A stretch of 64,000 nucleotides of DNA, taken from contig NC_088711.1 of the NCBI RefSeq assembly GCF_963576615.1, forward strand, positions 9,480,869 through 9,544,868. The letters are read 5' to 3'. The stretch comes from Watersipora subatra (lineage: Eukaryota > Bryozoa > Gymnolaemata > Cheilostomatida > Watersiporidae). Of the stretch, positions 44,201 through 58,700 are shown piece after piece. A program made the translations under genes and the position numbers. A model generated the notes under the pieces. That model did no database searches, was not told the DNA's origin, and saw only the letters and a list, made by a program, of their open reading frames with translations. How positions within the stretch are numbered: the first letter of the stretch is position 1; every line of letters begins with the position of its first letter.

Positions 44201-45716
44201 TGTCATTTGCTTTCAATCAAAGGTATGTGCGTATACAAGCTGGAATATACATATACATGTATAAGCTGGAGCCGTCAGATCGGTAACTTGTTTTGCGTCC
44301 CGTCCAATAATCAGCTTATATGCGAGAATATAGAGTAATCTACGGCTCAGCTCTATTACATTGAGATTACCTACTTGAACGCCGATAACAGCATCTCATT
44401 CAACAGCGGCGTCGGTGGTGTAAAGGTTAGCATTGTTGCCTTCCAAGCAATAGATCCGGGTTCGATTCCCGGCCGACGCACATCTTTTTAATTGTTCATT
44501 TACGTCGTTTTTTTTACAGTATATGCAACTTCGAGCAGATGTATCAAGTATCTATAATTTTAAATATATATCAGCTCTCTCTAATTTTCTGCACACGTTT
44601 TAAATTACTCAAAATAAATGGAAATTCTGTAAAAGTTCATCGAGCACTTGAAAAACCGGTTTTGAAAACGCAGATCTCAAGAAGACTAGTAAAGTAGTTA
44701 GCACAAGTGGAGGGGTTGTGAAAAAGGAGGACGGCAATGCTTCGCTTAGAACTTCAAATGATAAAAAATATGATCAAACAACATAAGAATAATTCTTTAC
44801 AAAAAACTTTACTTTCTTTTGCATCTTCCAGCTGACAAAGAAAGTAAAAGTGATGAAAAGAAAGTCAGAAACTAGCGAAAGTGCAGAGGCTAGCCAACCT
44901 AAATAAGGATATATTAAAAAAACAGTATATATAAAAACACACACTCTATATATATATACAGTCAAACATGGATAACTCGCCCACGGATAGCTCGAACACA
45001 TGGTTAACTCGAACGGTTTCTTTGGTCAGTTCCCACGTAATGATAAATTACTATAGATAACTCGAACTCAACACTGTTAACTCGAACTGTTTTTTGCCCA
45101 ACGGCTACCGAAACGGTTGTTATCGCTTTAGAAAATCACTTTATTCCAAGCCATAGAGGTAAACCTCAACTTTTCGTAATTCATAAGCGTCGTTATTACC
45201 ACCATGGGCAAAATATTTTTGTCAACGACTTTTCTAAAGGTTTGGTGAAATTTGATTTATACCAAACATCCGCTTAGCGATCGCCCTTTGGAAGCGAGGT
45301 AAAGTGAGGTAATCTTTGCATAAACTTCAAGAAAAATCGGCAAAATTGATCATGGGTAAAACACTCAAAAGAAAAAGATGTCTTTATTTTTGAGCATTTC
45401 AACAACGATCAAGTTTTGCCAATGTCAATCTGAAAAACGTCTTGGCAATAACATCACCTCAAACAACAAACCAATCTCAAGTGATAGAAAAATCTCTATA
45501 CTTTTTGATAAAAACGTTTTAAACTTTACATTAGAAGCGTTTAATTTGAAACAAGCCATTTGTGCTTTTGATTTATATCATAGTTTGTATATGTACATGT
45601 ATCTACTAATAAATAATTAAATACATGGACTTGTGGCAGTGCTCTGATAACTTGAACGCTCTGATAATTCGAACACTTTCTCTCGGTCCCGTGAAGTTCG
45701 AGTTATCCATGTTTGA

Positions 45717-45756
<40 letters not shown>

Positions 45757-48700
45757 GTAAAAGTCATGCTAATTTGCAGATTACATCTGCTTAAATTTTT
45801 CTCTGCAACTGGGTCGCCAGTTGTTGAGGTTCCCTTGTCACTGGACTTAGACATGTCCAGCCAAGACCACAGAGATATTGTTTGTCCAACAATATTCTTA
45901 CAAACACGCACAGCATCTGCTTGCACTAAGTAAAGCAGACATCACACTCGATCTTCAAACCCCCAACACACGAGATCGTGTTTGGGGTTAGAAATGTACT
46001 AGCTGATGTTATTTTTGTAGTAGCATAATATTAAACTTCTCTCACCCTTATGAAAACAAAATAATGCTAAAAAAAATTAAATAACCAAAAAGGGTTACTG
46101 GTGATGGCAAGAAAGGCACCTAACCTTAATCACTCTCTCTGCTGAATCGAATATTCAGATCAGATTGCATCGTGACAAGCAATCAATCGCCTGAGTTCGA
46201 TAATTGAAAAAGCCAGTTTGATAAACTGTGAAATACCATATTTGCTTATAAGAATCATCTTTAATGTACGAGGGCAAAGCACACAAAGCAAATATTGGAG
46301 CAGATTAACTTCACGTTGCAAGGTTTTGCGGCATTTGGGGGATGCACATGGAAAACAAACTTTATTTCACTTACCAACATAGCTGTTAACTTCTGATAGT
46401 CAAACACTTCGTACTCGTACTCAGCGATGAGTTCCTTACACAGCTCTATTCCTTTCTCCCACATCTGTTAGGACGGGACATGATTGTAATTGCTATGACT
46501 AAATTATACTTGAGTGAAACGTTCTGCTCAGTTTAATAAAAACGGTCATCAGCTCTCGCATGCCTTTCCCTGGTTATAATGATTTATAACAAACGCATAT
46601 ACCTTTCCCTGATCAAGGTAATCTATACCACATACCTTTCCCTGATCAAGGTAATCTATACCACATACCTTTCCCTGATCAAGGTAATCTATACCACATA
46701 CCTTTCCCTGATCAAGGTAATCTATACCACACACCTTTCCCTGATCAAGGTAATCTATACCACATACCTTTCCCTGATCAAGGTAATCTATACCACATAC
46801 CTTTCCCTGATCAAGGTAATCTATACCACATACCTTTCCCTGGTCAAGGTAATCTATACCACATACCTTTCCCTGATCAAGGTAATCTATACCACATACC
46901 TTTCCCTGATCAAGGTAATCTATACCACATACCTTTCCCTGGTCAAGGTAATCTATACCACATACCTTTCCCTGATCAAGGTAATCTATACCACATACCT
47001 TTCCCTGATCAAGGTAATCTATACCACATACCTTTCCCTGATCAAGGTGATCTATACCACATACCTTTCCCTGATCAAGGTAATCTATACCACATACCTT
47101 TCCCTGATCAAGGTAATCTATACCACATACCTTTCCCTGGTCAAGGTAATCTATACCACATACCTTTCCCTGATCAAGGTAATCTATACCACATACCTTT
47201 CCCTGATCAAGGTAATCTATACCACATACCTTTCCCTGGTCAAGGTAATCTATACCACATACCTTTCCCTGATCAAGGTAATCTATACCACATACCTTTC
47301 CCTGATCAAGGTAATCTATACCACATACCTTTCCCTGATCAAGGTGATCTATACCACATACCTTTCCCTGATCAAGGTAATCTATACCACATACCTTTCC
47401 CTGATCAAGGTAATCTATACCACATACCTTTCCCTGGTCAAGGTAATCTATACCACATACCTTTCCCTGATCAAGGTAATCTATACCACATACCTTTCCC
47501 TGATCAAGGTAATCTATACCACATACCTTTCCCTGATCAAGGTAATCTATACCACATACCTTTCCCTGATCAAGGTAATCTATACCACATACCTTTCCCT
47601 GATCAAGGTAATCTATACCACATACCTTTCCCTGATCAAGGTAATCTATACCACATACCTTTCCCTGATCAAGATGATCTATAACACGAAGATAGAGTAG
47701 CTCCTTGAGTTCCCTGTGTGTTTGAGCGCTTGGAAAGTTATCACTGCGTAGCAAGGATTCCAGGTGATCATCTGACCACTAAAACACAGCATTGATATTC
47801 TTTCAAGATGAATTTACAGAAAATTCTACTAGATTTTATCAGAAAGTATCAGCATTTTTCCATCATTTGCAATTGTGTGATGTTTAAAGTGATCTGACTG
47901 TCAGGATGTTTCATGATTAAAATTTTTAAAAAGCTTCATCGTGGTTAAAACCCTCGGATCAAGCGAAAGTACGATTATGATATTTATAGTTGCAAAGAGA
48001 CCGACAGAATAGAGTAATGCACCTGCAACCTGAACGTAATAGCCGATATTAACTATCACAACCATAGCAACTAGTGACATCATTTCGACACATATTTTTC
48101 TTCTGAGCATTTTAAACACAACCAAGCTTTGTCAATTTTAATCTTGAAACATATGTATGACATAATTTTTTGTATGGCATAATTTTAAAAACATTACTAT
48201 TTGTATTTAAATTATTGCCAATAAAGTAATATATATATATATATTGACTTATATATACTTTATTGACAATAATTCTATTTCTAATAATAATGTTATATAT
48301 ATATACTAGTTATGGAAAATAGTTGTACTCATTTTTGCAGCTACTGGCAGTTTCATGACCTCTCCTGTCGATCATCAGAGTAGCAGCCTAATGATCGACA
48401 GGAGAGGTCATGAAACTGCCAGTAGCTGCCAAGATAAGAACTATTTTCCATAATTAGTACTATTTGCTCCAATTTCTAGTTGAGCTCTTTTATTTTAGTA
48501 TTACTTTACGCTATTAACTTACAATATAGTAAAACTTTAGTTGTAATTATATATATATATATACAGTCAAACATGGATAACTCGAACTTCAAGGGACCGA
48601 GCAAAAGTGTTCGAATTATCAGAGCGTTCAAGTTATCAGAGCACTGTCACAAGTCCATGTATTTACTTATTTATTAGTAGATACATGTACATATGCAAAC

Positions 48701-49707
48701 TATAATATAAATCAAAAGCACAAATGGCTAGTTTCAAATTAAATGCTTCTAATGTAAAGTTTAAAACGTTTTTATCAAAAAGTATAGAGATTTTTCTATC
48801 ACTTGAGATTGGTTTGTTGTTTGAGGTGATGTTATTGCCAGGACGTTTTTTTAGATTGACATTGGCAAAACTTGATCGTTGTTGAAATGCTCAAAAGAAA
48901 AGACATCTTTTTCTTTTGAGCGTTTTACCCACGATCAATTTTGCCGACTTTTATTGAAGTTTATGCAACTTCAAGAAAAAGTTACCAAAGAAAAATCCCT
49001 TACTTTACCTGGGATTCGTTAAGAGCAACACTCCGAGGCAGTTCAATTAAAAGTTTCACGAGGTTTAACGGTACATTGTATATCACTCACGCTTTTTGAA
49101 TGGATACTTATTGAATGTACACACGTATTCTGTGTTTAGGTCAAACGATGAAAAGTTTTTTTTAGCTAAGACAACGTATACGTTTAGTAAAAACAATTTT
49201 AAGACGTTTTAAACATTCAACATTCCGACGTTGATTCAACACGGATTCAACGTCGGAAAACTATTCGTCACGGGCTAGCCGGGTCACGCACTCAAGGATT
49301 TTCGCCACGCACATGCAAAACAACATGCTGTTTTTGTTTTGTATGTGCGTGGCGAAAATCCTTGCGCGCGTGACCCGGCAAGCCCGTGCTATTAATCGTA
49401 TAGCAGTGTAAATCAATTTTGACCAAACCTTTAGAAAAGTCGTTGACAAAATTATTTTGCCGATGGTGGTAATAACAACGCTTATGAATTACGAAAATAT
49501 GAGGTTTACCTCTATGGCTTTGATTAAAGTGATTTTCTAAAGCGATAACAACCGTTTCGATAGCCGTTAGGCAAAAAAACAGTTCGAATTAACAGTGTTG
49601 AGTTCGAGTTATCTATAGCAATTTATCATTACGTGGGAACGGACCAAAGAAACTGTTCGAATTAACCATGTTTTCGAGCTATCCGTGGCCGAGTTATCCA
49701 TGTTTGA

Positions 49708-49775
<68 letters not shown>

Positions 49776-52700
49776 ATCATGGCAATTAGATCACCTCAAA
49801 CATTAACAACAAAAACAAATGATAGAAAAATGCCAATTTTTTCTGAAGAAATCTACTAAAATTTTGTGTAAATTCATCTTTAATATTTCTTTGAAAATGC
49901 ACTTTAATAACTTGCTTGACAACAAAATCTGTACATATCAGTTTAGTAAGGAAATAACTAACATTTGCTGGCAACCAAAGAAAGCCACAACTTACACGAA
50001 GCAATTTTGTGTAGAGCATCAATGTGCAGGCTGCCTCAGTATAATTTTGACATTCCAAGTGCAGATCGCAGAGCTTATGGAGATAGCGGATATATAACTC
50101 TTGTCTTTCTATATCTTTATAAAAGTTCTACAATATATGATTATAATATGTTCGTAAAAAATATATTGAAGAACTGAAATTAAAGCCATAACCAATTGTC
50201 AACTTACCAACAGATTGACGATGCAGTTCATCCGATTGTCCTTGTTTTCATCATGAATTATCGTGCGATATTCAAGAAGTCTCATGAGAAGCTTCTTTAT
50301 AACTTCCACAAATCGAATTCCAAGATCACGCATTACTTGGTGTGAAGCACAGCGCTGATGAATGCTGCAAATAATAATGGCGATCTATTCTAGCAAAATT
50401 ACATTAAGAACCCAAACAAACCAATGGTAAAAGATGCGCCCGAGGTGGGGCTCGAACCCACGACCCTGGGATTAAGAGTCCCATGCTCTACCGACTGAGC
50501 TACCCGGGCTGCTTGATGAAGCGGCGCGTAAAAGTATACAAAATTGTAACGTTTACTTGATAACCCTGCCATCAAAGTGTCATTGCTGCGAAGCATCACG
50601 ATAATAACATTTTACCGCTAGAGCGTCATATAATCACTTGGCGCGTTCCGCGTTACCCGTTGCATTCGTAAAAATAATGGCATTTTTACTAGTCAATGTG
50701 AACACGAGTTCCCAACAAGAAGTTTCTCAATGACCATATTTACAAAAATTGTATAACTCTGTAATTAAATGAGCTACAAAGAATGTTACGTAATCAGAGA
50801 CATGCTTACAGACTTGGCTATTGAAAGTTATGAAAGTAGATATATCCTATGTATAGTTATGAAAGCAGTTTTTAAAGCAAAACGTCTTCGTAAGTTAGCT
50901 GCAAAAAGCAATGCGGTTGAACTCACGCAACGTAGAAAAGCTCGATATACTGCTCATCCCCGTGGCCTCCTTCTACCTGCACATCCATCTGCGTGATCAG
51001 CTCATTCTCAAACTACAACAGAGGGCTTTGAGTAGCCTTGGTATCGCCCAGCAACGGAGGTTAGCACATGTACAGACCTTCACAGAGCCTCTGGGGTTGC
51101 CTGACAGTTTTTATCATCTCCCCCAGTAAGCAGTTCAAGCATTCAAACTTCCCCATTATACAAATGAGCCAAAAGCAGTTGAACGCATTCACACTACTTT
51201 GTTAGTTGATACTTATAAAATGCACAAAAATAATGTTACAGTAAATACAAAGAGTTCTACTTCAGAATGAATTTGTGAGAAAGTTGACACTGAAGAGAAT
51301 TTTGAATAATAGACAAGAGAAAGCATCAGTGTCCTGTTTGAAACCGGCTTTCCTTCTTTCAAACATAAAAAAGAGGTTTTTAATTGGTGTCAACACAATT
51401 ATTTTCCACTTGGTAAGTTTAAATATCCACCATAGAGAAGTTTGAGCAGTTTGGTAAGCACAGCTTTAGCTCATAAATAGTGCCCCAAATAATCAGAACA
51501 ATGCCTTTTTACAATCATAGTTGAAAGCTTTCAGCCAGAAAACTCGTGTTCGCATGATCTTTCAACCGCACCAACCAATATGCATCATTTAAAAACCTAC
51601 TATCTATGAAGACTTACATTCAACTAAAAAATTCTACTGTACACAGCCCAATTTTTTAGATTTTGAATACATTTTTCTTCAAATATCCCAACTAGACTAA
51701 TAAAAAAGACAGATAATTGGAACAAATGGAGAAGAGAGTGAGAAGATAATTCCACCATTTCTGTAGAAAGATTTCATGTCGGCAACAGTAAGCTATAGAA
51801 ACTGTACCTGGTGAAAGTTTCCATTCATTACAGCCCCTTGAGACCGATGAACCATCTGATAGTACTCGCACTGCATCATATCGAAAAATATAGGCAGGGT
51901 AGCCTTCCTCAGTTCTGTATTAAAAAACAAATGCTTTTGTGACGCAGTGGTATGCCTTCAATGACAAGAGGTGACTTGAGACTCAAGCAATGTGAACATA
52001 TTCTATTAATTGTAGCAGAACATGTTCAAGGAGACGAGCTACAGCATTCGCCATCAAGACAAAACAAAAACAAAAGCTTTATGTTGATACCATTTTTTTT
52101 TCACAATACACATAATAATAATTTCACTAAAATAATCGATTAGCGACTGTTAATAAGCACATATTATTGTAATTGTTCTCCGTATATCAATACTTAAGGA
52201 CCACAAGCTGCATAACAATAGCCCTAGGATTACACTTACCAATTTCGGGCAATAGGGTCATCTCTAAAATAGGTCCAACCAGTTCTGGTATAAACCGAAT
52301 CTTGTGCTGACCTAAAACAATGTGAGGCAGCATTATCATGGCCTATCATGGCCTAGCGGCAGGCACAAAATACTGCTTGATTTACTACTAACCTTTGAGC
52401 ATATTTTGAAATAGACAAACTGCATTTCAATGCTATGGTCATAAAATAATAATAAATTCCAGAAAACGTAGTGTCAAACGAAGGTCGTAGTGTCAAACGA
52501 AGGTCGTGGTCTCACTCGGTGCAGCGGGCCTCTCATTTTAAAGGAAGAAAAAATTGGGAGTAGCATAACCCGAGACAAAACAACAAATAATTTGCATTCA
52601 AATGTTGAACATTACCGTTATCACAAATTCTGGACTCATCTGTACAGTTTGGGACATGCACATGTGGTTCAATCATTATTTCCCCTTGCTTTTGTTTCTG

Positions 52701-55700
52701 ATAATTTTATTGGGTGGCGAAAACTTTGTAATGTTTATGGATATATAGGGTGGTTTGCTGTGACCCTGCAGAGTTTATTTTATTATTCTCTGTACATGAT
52801 CACTGTATGACTCATCATGCATTTCTCATGATTGCGCAATTAATATGAAATATGCTTGTACATTCAGGAATTTTCAAGAAGTTTTATTCTTGTTTATTGT
52901 TCTGTAGTAAGAATCAATCCTATCTCAGAGGTTATTCAATCAGGTCACTTAATATTCTCCCGAGATATTATATACGTAATGAAACTTAGTTACATGTATA
53001 TTCTAATGACAGATCGACGTTGTTCACCTTTTCGAGCTAGTGAAAACCGCCTGGAGGGTTAGTAATGAACTAAAACAGAAGAGAGAGGTTGAAGAAGCAG
53101 ACACATACCCAAGTTGAGCCACATCGCACGGATCTCAAATCCCATTGCTCTCCTCATATCAGCATACCTGAAAGCATAGAAACATCCACAGAAATTACCG
53201 CTGTATAAAGTTTCAACAAGCCAAGTAGACAGCCATCTTACTGGTTTCTGTTTAACTAAACACATGAACATTAAAAATAGTTATGCACAGCACTTGCCAA
53301 CCTTGCGATAATTTTTCGTCTTTTGCATGAAGAGAAATTTTCTAGTTGAAGTGCATCTTGGGTAAGGAAGGAAATGGCGCAGTGAAAGAAGTTGTTCCAG
53401 AGCTGTTGTTTAAACGGCGTTGAAAACTTCTCCTTTATTGTATGAGAGAAACAGCGCAAAGCCTATAAAAAATATATCTATTGAATGATGGCTCAAAGAA
53501 ACATCTGACATCACTGGGTGTAAAATTAGCAGTAGTAACGATAAATGACAGAAACAACGACGACTAAAAAAAAACAAATATTGTACCTTTAAAAAGACCT
53601 GATTCTGAACCATGATCATTTCGTTCCAGTCAGATGGAAAAACGCATTCTTTGATGAGATCTTGAAAGACCATAATAATTTCAGCGAGAAATTCAAAGAG
53701 GTTCTGATGGTCAGGAATTCCTTGTAAGTAGAGAGTGTAGTGAGCATCTGTCATTTGTCTGAGTATTGCAATCATGATGGCCGTGTAGTCTTGCTGCAAC
53801 CAACAATAATCTCTTGAGAACACACTTGTTGTTGCAGCTGATCATTAACAGCAAATATTAATACCAAGCCACAAGCTACTCACCGACGATATCAATTCGA
53901 TTTACTGAGCGATCAGGCACTCTGTCGTTAGACAAAAATAAGCAGTTTCTCTCTTAGCCAATCACCAAGCAGTAAAAATTGACCAGAGACCTCCCACTGC
54001 TCAACTCTTTCACTACTGCGCTAAAATGGTTATTCTGACAAAATTAATTCCAACGTATTTTCGAAACATCGATATTCCGCTAGCATTTGGGCAATATCTC
54101 AAGAATCAATACAGATATAATTTTACTGTAAAATGCATCTTATTCAGAACAAAATTCTCTACAAGATAGGTATACAAATGTTTAGTGAATCCCACTTTTG
54201 CAAAACTTTTGACGCATTCTTTGCGTTGAACAAACGCGGTGAGTTTCTTATTGCCATGACGATAGCGATCTGGTTTTCCCGTTTTGAAAAATAATTAGAA
54301 ATGGAATTGCTGAGCCAAAAGATTTTAAATTGGTTGCATGTGATTGACAACAAGGTTGTTTCGTTGAAAACAAAATTTGATTGGTCTAGCTAAGGTGTAG
54401 ACTTCGTAATAAAAAGAAAAGTGAAACCCTATTGATAAACCGATACATCGGCTTACGGTCTGTACTTCTAATACCGCGAAAGCCGATACATCGACTTACG
54501 ATAGCGAAAGAATTAAATAAACTTAAAATCTAACGCCAACAAACTGTGATACATACAAATAATGATGGTTTGTACCTTGTCAACCAGTATAATAAATTTA
54601 CTAAAGCATTTACGGTGTTTCTTTGTATTATTAGACTATTATGTCTTTAAATGTTTTCTAAATTAGATCAGTGTATTTTTATAATTTGAAGTTTATGACA
54701 TCAGCAGATCGAAAAAGTCAATCAATCATTGAGCACCTAGTGTAAATCCTCTAATAATCATTTGATACAGAAGATAGTTTATGAGGGGCAGATGAAGAGT
54801 CGTTTACTCATGATAATTATGTTTACAGAAGATACAGAAGTTTGATACAGATAATTTGATACAGAAAATAGCCTATGAGGAGTCGTTTACTCATTTATAA
54901 CTCCATGTCTAAAGGCCTTGTTTTATTACTTAATTATCTTTTTACTAATGTGTGACAAGTTTGAAGACTACAACAGCCTTGTGACTGTGAAAGGTTACAA
55001 TCAGAATTTAATTATGAAACATTAGTTTTATATAGACGTATGAATCTAGAGTTGCACAACTACACCTGCTCCTGTAGACCATGTGGAACTCACTAGTTCA
55101 CTTAAACCCGCATATGTATAGTAGACCATTTGAAAGTCTGAAAGCAACTTATTGAATAAAATCTATGAATATAATTTCTACGGTGATTAGCAAACAATTT
55201 ACCTGTTAATGCAAGTGATTAGTAATGTGCGATTTGTTTACTTGTGGTGATGTAAAATGAAACAGCTAATGGTAATGCAAATCAATGTTGGCCATATGTT
55301 TGAGCTACAAAATAAATTACAACAAAGTGAAAAGGCCATGCAACTATTAATTAACAATGCAGCAATAATCAAAAAGTGTACTTGCTAAAAGTCTAAAACA
55401 AATCATTGTTGACTATGGTTCTAACTCTATGTAGATGAATGACTGTGTATTATTGCAAGCGCAATCGGTGTAACTAACCACTTAGAATAAGCTCATATGT
55501 AAACGAGTGTATCTTAACATAAGTGGTCTGAAATCAACTAATGAAGAAGAACCCTTCCAACATGACATCCTTTACAAATATCGCAAATGCATCATCTACG
55601 ATGATGGCTCTCAGGTGACTGGTACCTACACCATGACAATGCTCCGGCTCACACCTCATTGATGGTACGTCAGTATTTGGCAAAAAATAAGGCGACTGTG

Positions 55701-58700
55701 CTTAACCATTCACCTGATTTAGCACCATGTGACTTCTACCTATTCCCCAAAATCAAATTGACAATGAAAGGTGAAAGATTTGACGACATACCAACTATTC
55801 AAGAAAATGTGACGAGACAACTCCGAAGCCTCACGGAAAGTGATTTCCAGCATTGCATGGATCAGTGGAAACACAGATGAGACAAGTGCATTGCAAGCTC
55901 AGGTGATCACTTTGAAGGGGATAGTTTAAATTAGGTAATTACGATTAACGGTTTTCGTGTACTGAGACAATTCCTGGAACTTTACGATCGCCCCTCGTAT
56001 ATATATATATATATATATTTTCAAGTGTTGGTGGGCGCGTTCACGTTCAGCTATAGATATAGCGCACGCTGATTATTTTACTGGTGCGGCCCCTGTTAAG
56101 AGATATTTTTCGTAAGGTTCAATTACTATATTTGGGGTCAAGGCCAATTCTTCTCGCGTGGACAATTACATCGTCTCCGTGGAAAGAGTCTCCATAGAGT
56201 AGGAGTGTCTCTGTATTAAAAGTTTTGATGGATAGCTTCTGGTGGAATAGTAACCTTTGTTATATATGCGCACTTCTAAGCAAGAATTGTTATTATTAAT
56301 TATACATATTCAGGATTTTCATATTGTTTTCTCAGTTCGTATTAATTGTATCATTGCCACAGCAAAACCGACTTGGTTTAGCTATTACTTGCTAATTATT
56401 TCTCATTTACATCTACACCTATTTATAGCCGTTTCATTTTTGTAATTTATTTGACCTGAACGAAACATTTTCCTCATGATATGAGGAAATATGAGTTTAA
56501 AAGTTGTTTGACAACGTTTGAAAACCTTAAAAATTGTCTTTATTTTCCATTAATTTATTTCAAGTAACACTTTTCTCATGATATGTAATTTGAAAGTTAG
56601 AATGGCAATTGTTATTATATAAGACTTTTCTATTACCCGGGCAACGCCGGGTGGCACAGTTAGTTAAGCATACTACTTGGTTCCAACAAATGCCAAGTAA
56701 TAAAATAGATAATAACAATCAAATGTTCGAAATGAGTCTTTTCACAGACAGTAAAAATTCATTACCGCTGTAACGTCACCCTAAGAATCGAGTCTACGGT
56801 ATAACTAACTACTATTCCAGTATCCCGTAAAATCCAATGCTTTGCCTTACCGCCAGTTCATTCTTCCGGTCCATGGTAATGACACTTTGGATGATTGTTC
56901 TGAGCAGGTCTTTAGGCCTGAATAATAGCTTGAGATCTTCTCTCGCTGAGTTAATTGTGTACGTCTGGTGCACCATATCCGCTATAATCTTTGCACAGAT
57001 ATCAGGATCTTTGGTTGAGCTGGAAATTTCATCATTGATGTGCTCAACCATCATCTCCATGAGCTTTTGCCTTGGCTCTGACATAAAGATCATAACAACT
57101 AATGTATCCAAAGAGAACAAACAAAAACAAGCAGCAACCAAAGATTTAATGAGATTTATGACCCTCGACAACTACAATAAAACTTCACCGAGAATGGAAA
57201 CGGCTCAGCTTTTTAGATCAACCAATAAGGTACCTGGTCTTGAGAAATATGAGGCTTGTTTTACTAGCATAGCTTTCATTACATACTAATATGACTTCCA
57301 TTGCCTACTAACACGGTTTCCATTACAGACTAATATAACTTCCATTACAGACTAACATAACTTTCATTACAGACTAACATAACTTCCATTACAGACTAAC
57401 ATAACTTCCATTACATACTAACATAACTTCCATTACATACTAACATAACTTCCATTACATACTAACATGACCGACAGTGAGTACATATAATGATTCCCCA
57501 CTTATCACAGTTGATAAGGTTCAGAACCGATCACAAAAACTAAAAAACTGCAAAGTAACATCAATCTTCCGTTACAACTATGGTTTATTTACTTCGAGCC
57601 AGTTTGTGTAAAAACAAACACAGACTATAATTAATGTATTTGGTTTATCGAGTTGTTTTAACTAAGAATAATGGGTACCTAATAACTAAACTAACTTGCT
57701 GGTTCACATTCCTAATGGTAAGGAAAATCCTGTGGCTGAAGTGATTATTGCAAACAATCTTTGCTTACGTGGCCTTTGATAAAGGCCAAGCTAGTTTAGC
57801 AATATTTATTTGTCAATCTATCAGACTCGTTTTTTGTCTAAAGCACTGTTAAATTTATGTTAATCCGCCCTCTCCCTCTGTGTCATTGAGGTAGACAGTA
57901 GAGATAGCGGTGAAGTACCATGAAATCATTGTACGTACTAAGGTGGTTTACAATACATACTGTTACGATAGTACTGTAAATCAGTATTTGTGAATCAGTG
58001 ATTTACAGCGCTGTAAATCTACTAAATGAACTGAACTATACAGTACTGTGAACAGTACTGTACATACCCTACAGGATGAAATTATTCGCGGAGTTAAATT
58101 TCACGAGAAATGTCTTTTCATGGCATATTCGTGGACTACATTATTCGTGAATGAACACATTCGCGAATAAATTAATCCGTGAAAGCGGCTAGCATAGCTA
58201 AGCTATAAATTTTTGGCTGCATCCAGAGGCCTTCATAAATATTCATCAATTTGGAGGCCTTTGGTGAACCGACAACTTGTGGCAAGTTAAGAGTTTTTTC
58301 AACGTAAAGAACTGCAAAAATTTTTTTTGCGAAGATGACGCCGTGCTGAATTCCAAATAACTTGTGACAACATTAAATAATTTTGTAAAGAAGTGTGATG
58401 CATTGGCAATGGGCTTAACTCAAAGCCACGGCGATGATTTTAAAAGAGTTTGGAACTCAGCTATGTTTATTAACTCTGCTTAGCGGTTAGTTTTTAATTT
58501 GAGGTAGTAGTTATTAGACACCCACCTGCAGACTATCTGATTGATAATGATAAAAATCTCGAGCATCGCCAGACTTACTGCTAGTGATAAATAAAAGTTA
58601 CATACAAATGTGACATACATACCGACTAGATTTACGTCACATACTATAATTCCTTACAGAACCTGCTGACATGACTTACAATACGCACTCCTACAACTTA

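Larger units (their letters stand above)
36287..50364 (-). other. DHR2 catalytic module of the DOCK gene
   Basis: Ten exons (50364-50208 through 36287) encode the DHR2 (CZH2) domain that exchanges GDP for GTP on Rac. Visible landmarks, in order: [21 protein letters not shown] (start of the lobe A helices, shared across DOCK-A), [44 protein letters not shown] (the lobe B beta-sheet signature, quoted here in two overlapping parts of the same exon 42943-42697), [30 protein letters not shown], then [18 protein letters not shown] in exon 38858-38685. By alignment from memory, the Val of AAVNGG is the lobe C nucleotide sensor of DOCK GEFs. [16 protein letters not shown] closes the domain. All sensor-loop residues look intact, so the protein is probably catalytically competent. 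Confidence 0.88.

Noticed and set aside
46549..47754. 401-codon minus-strand frame as one protein
   Set aside because: Only the first part (to HLDQGK at 47659) matches DOCK. The rest is the intronic 33-bp array unless downstream donors are used, which is reported as a finding.
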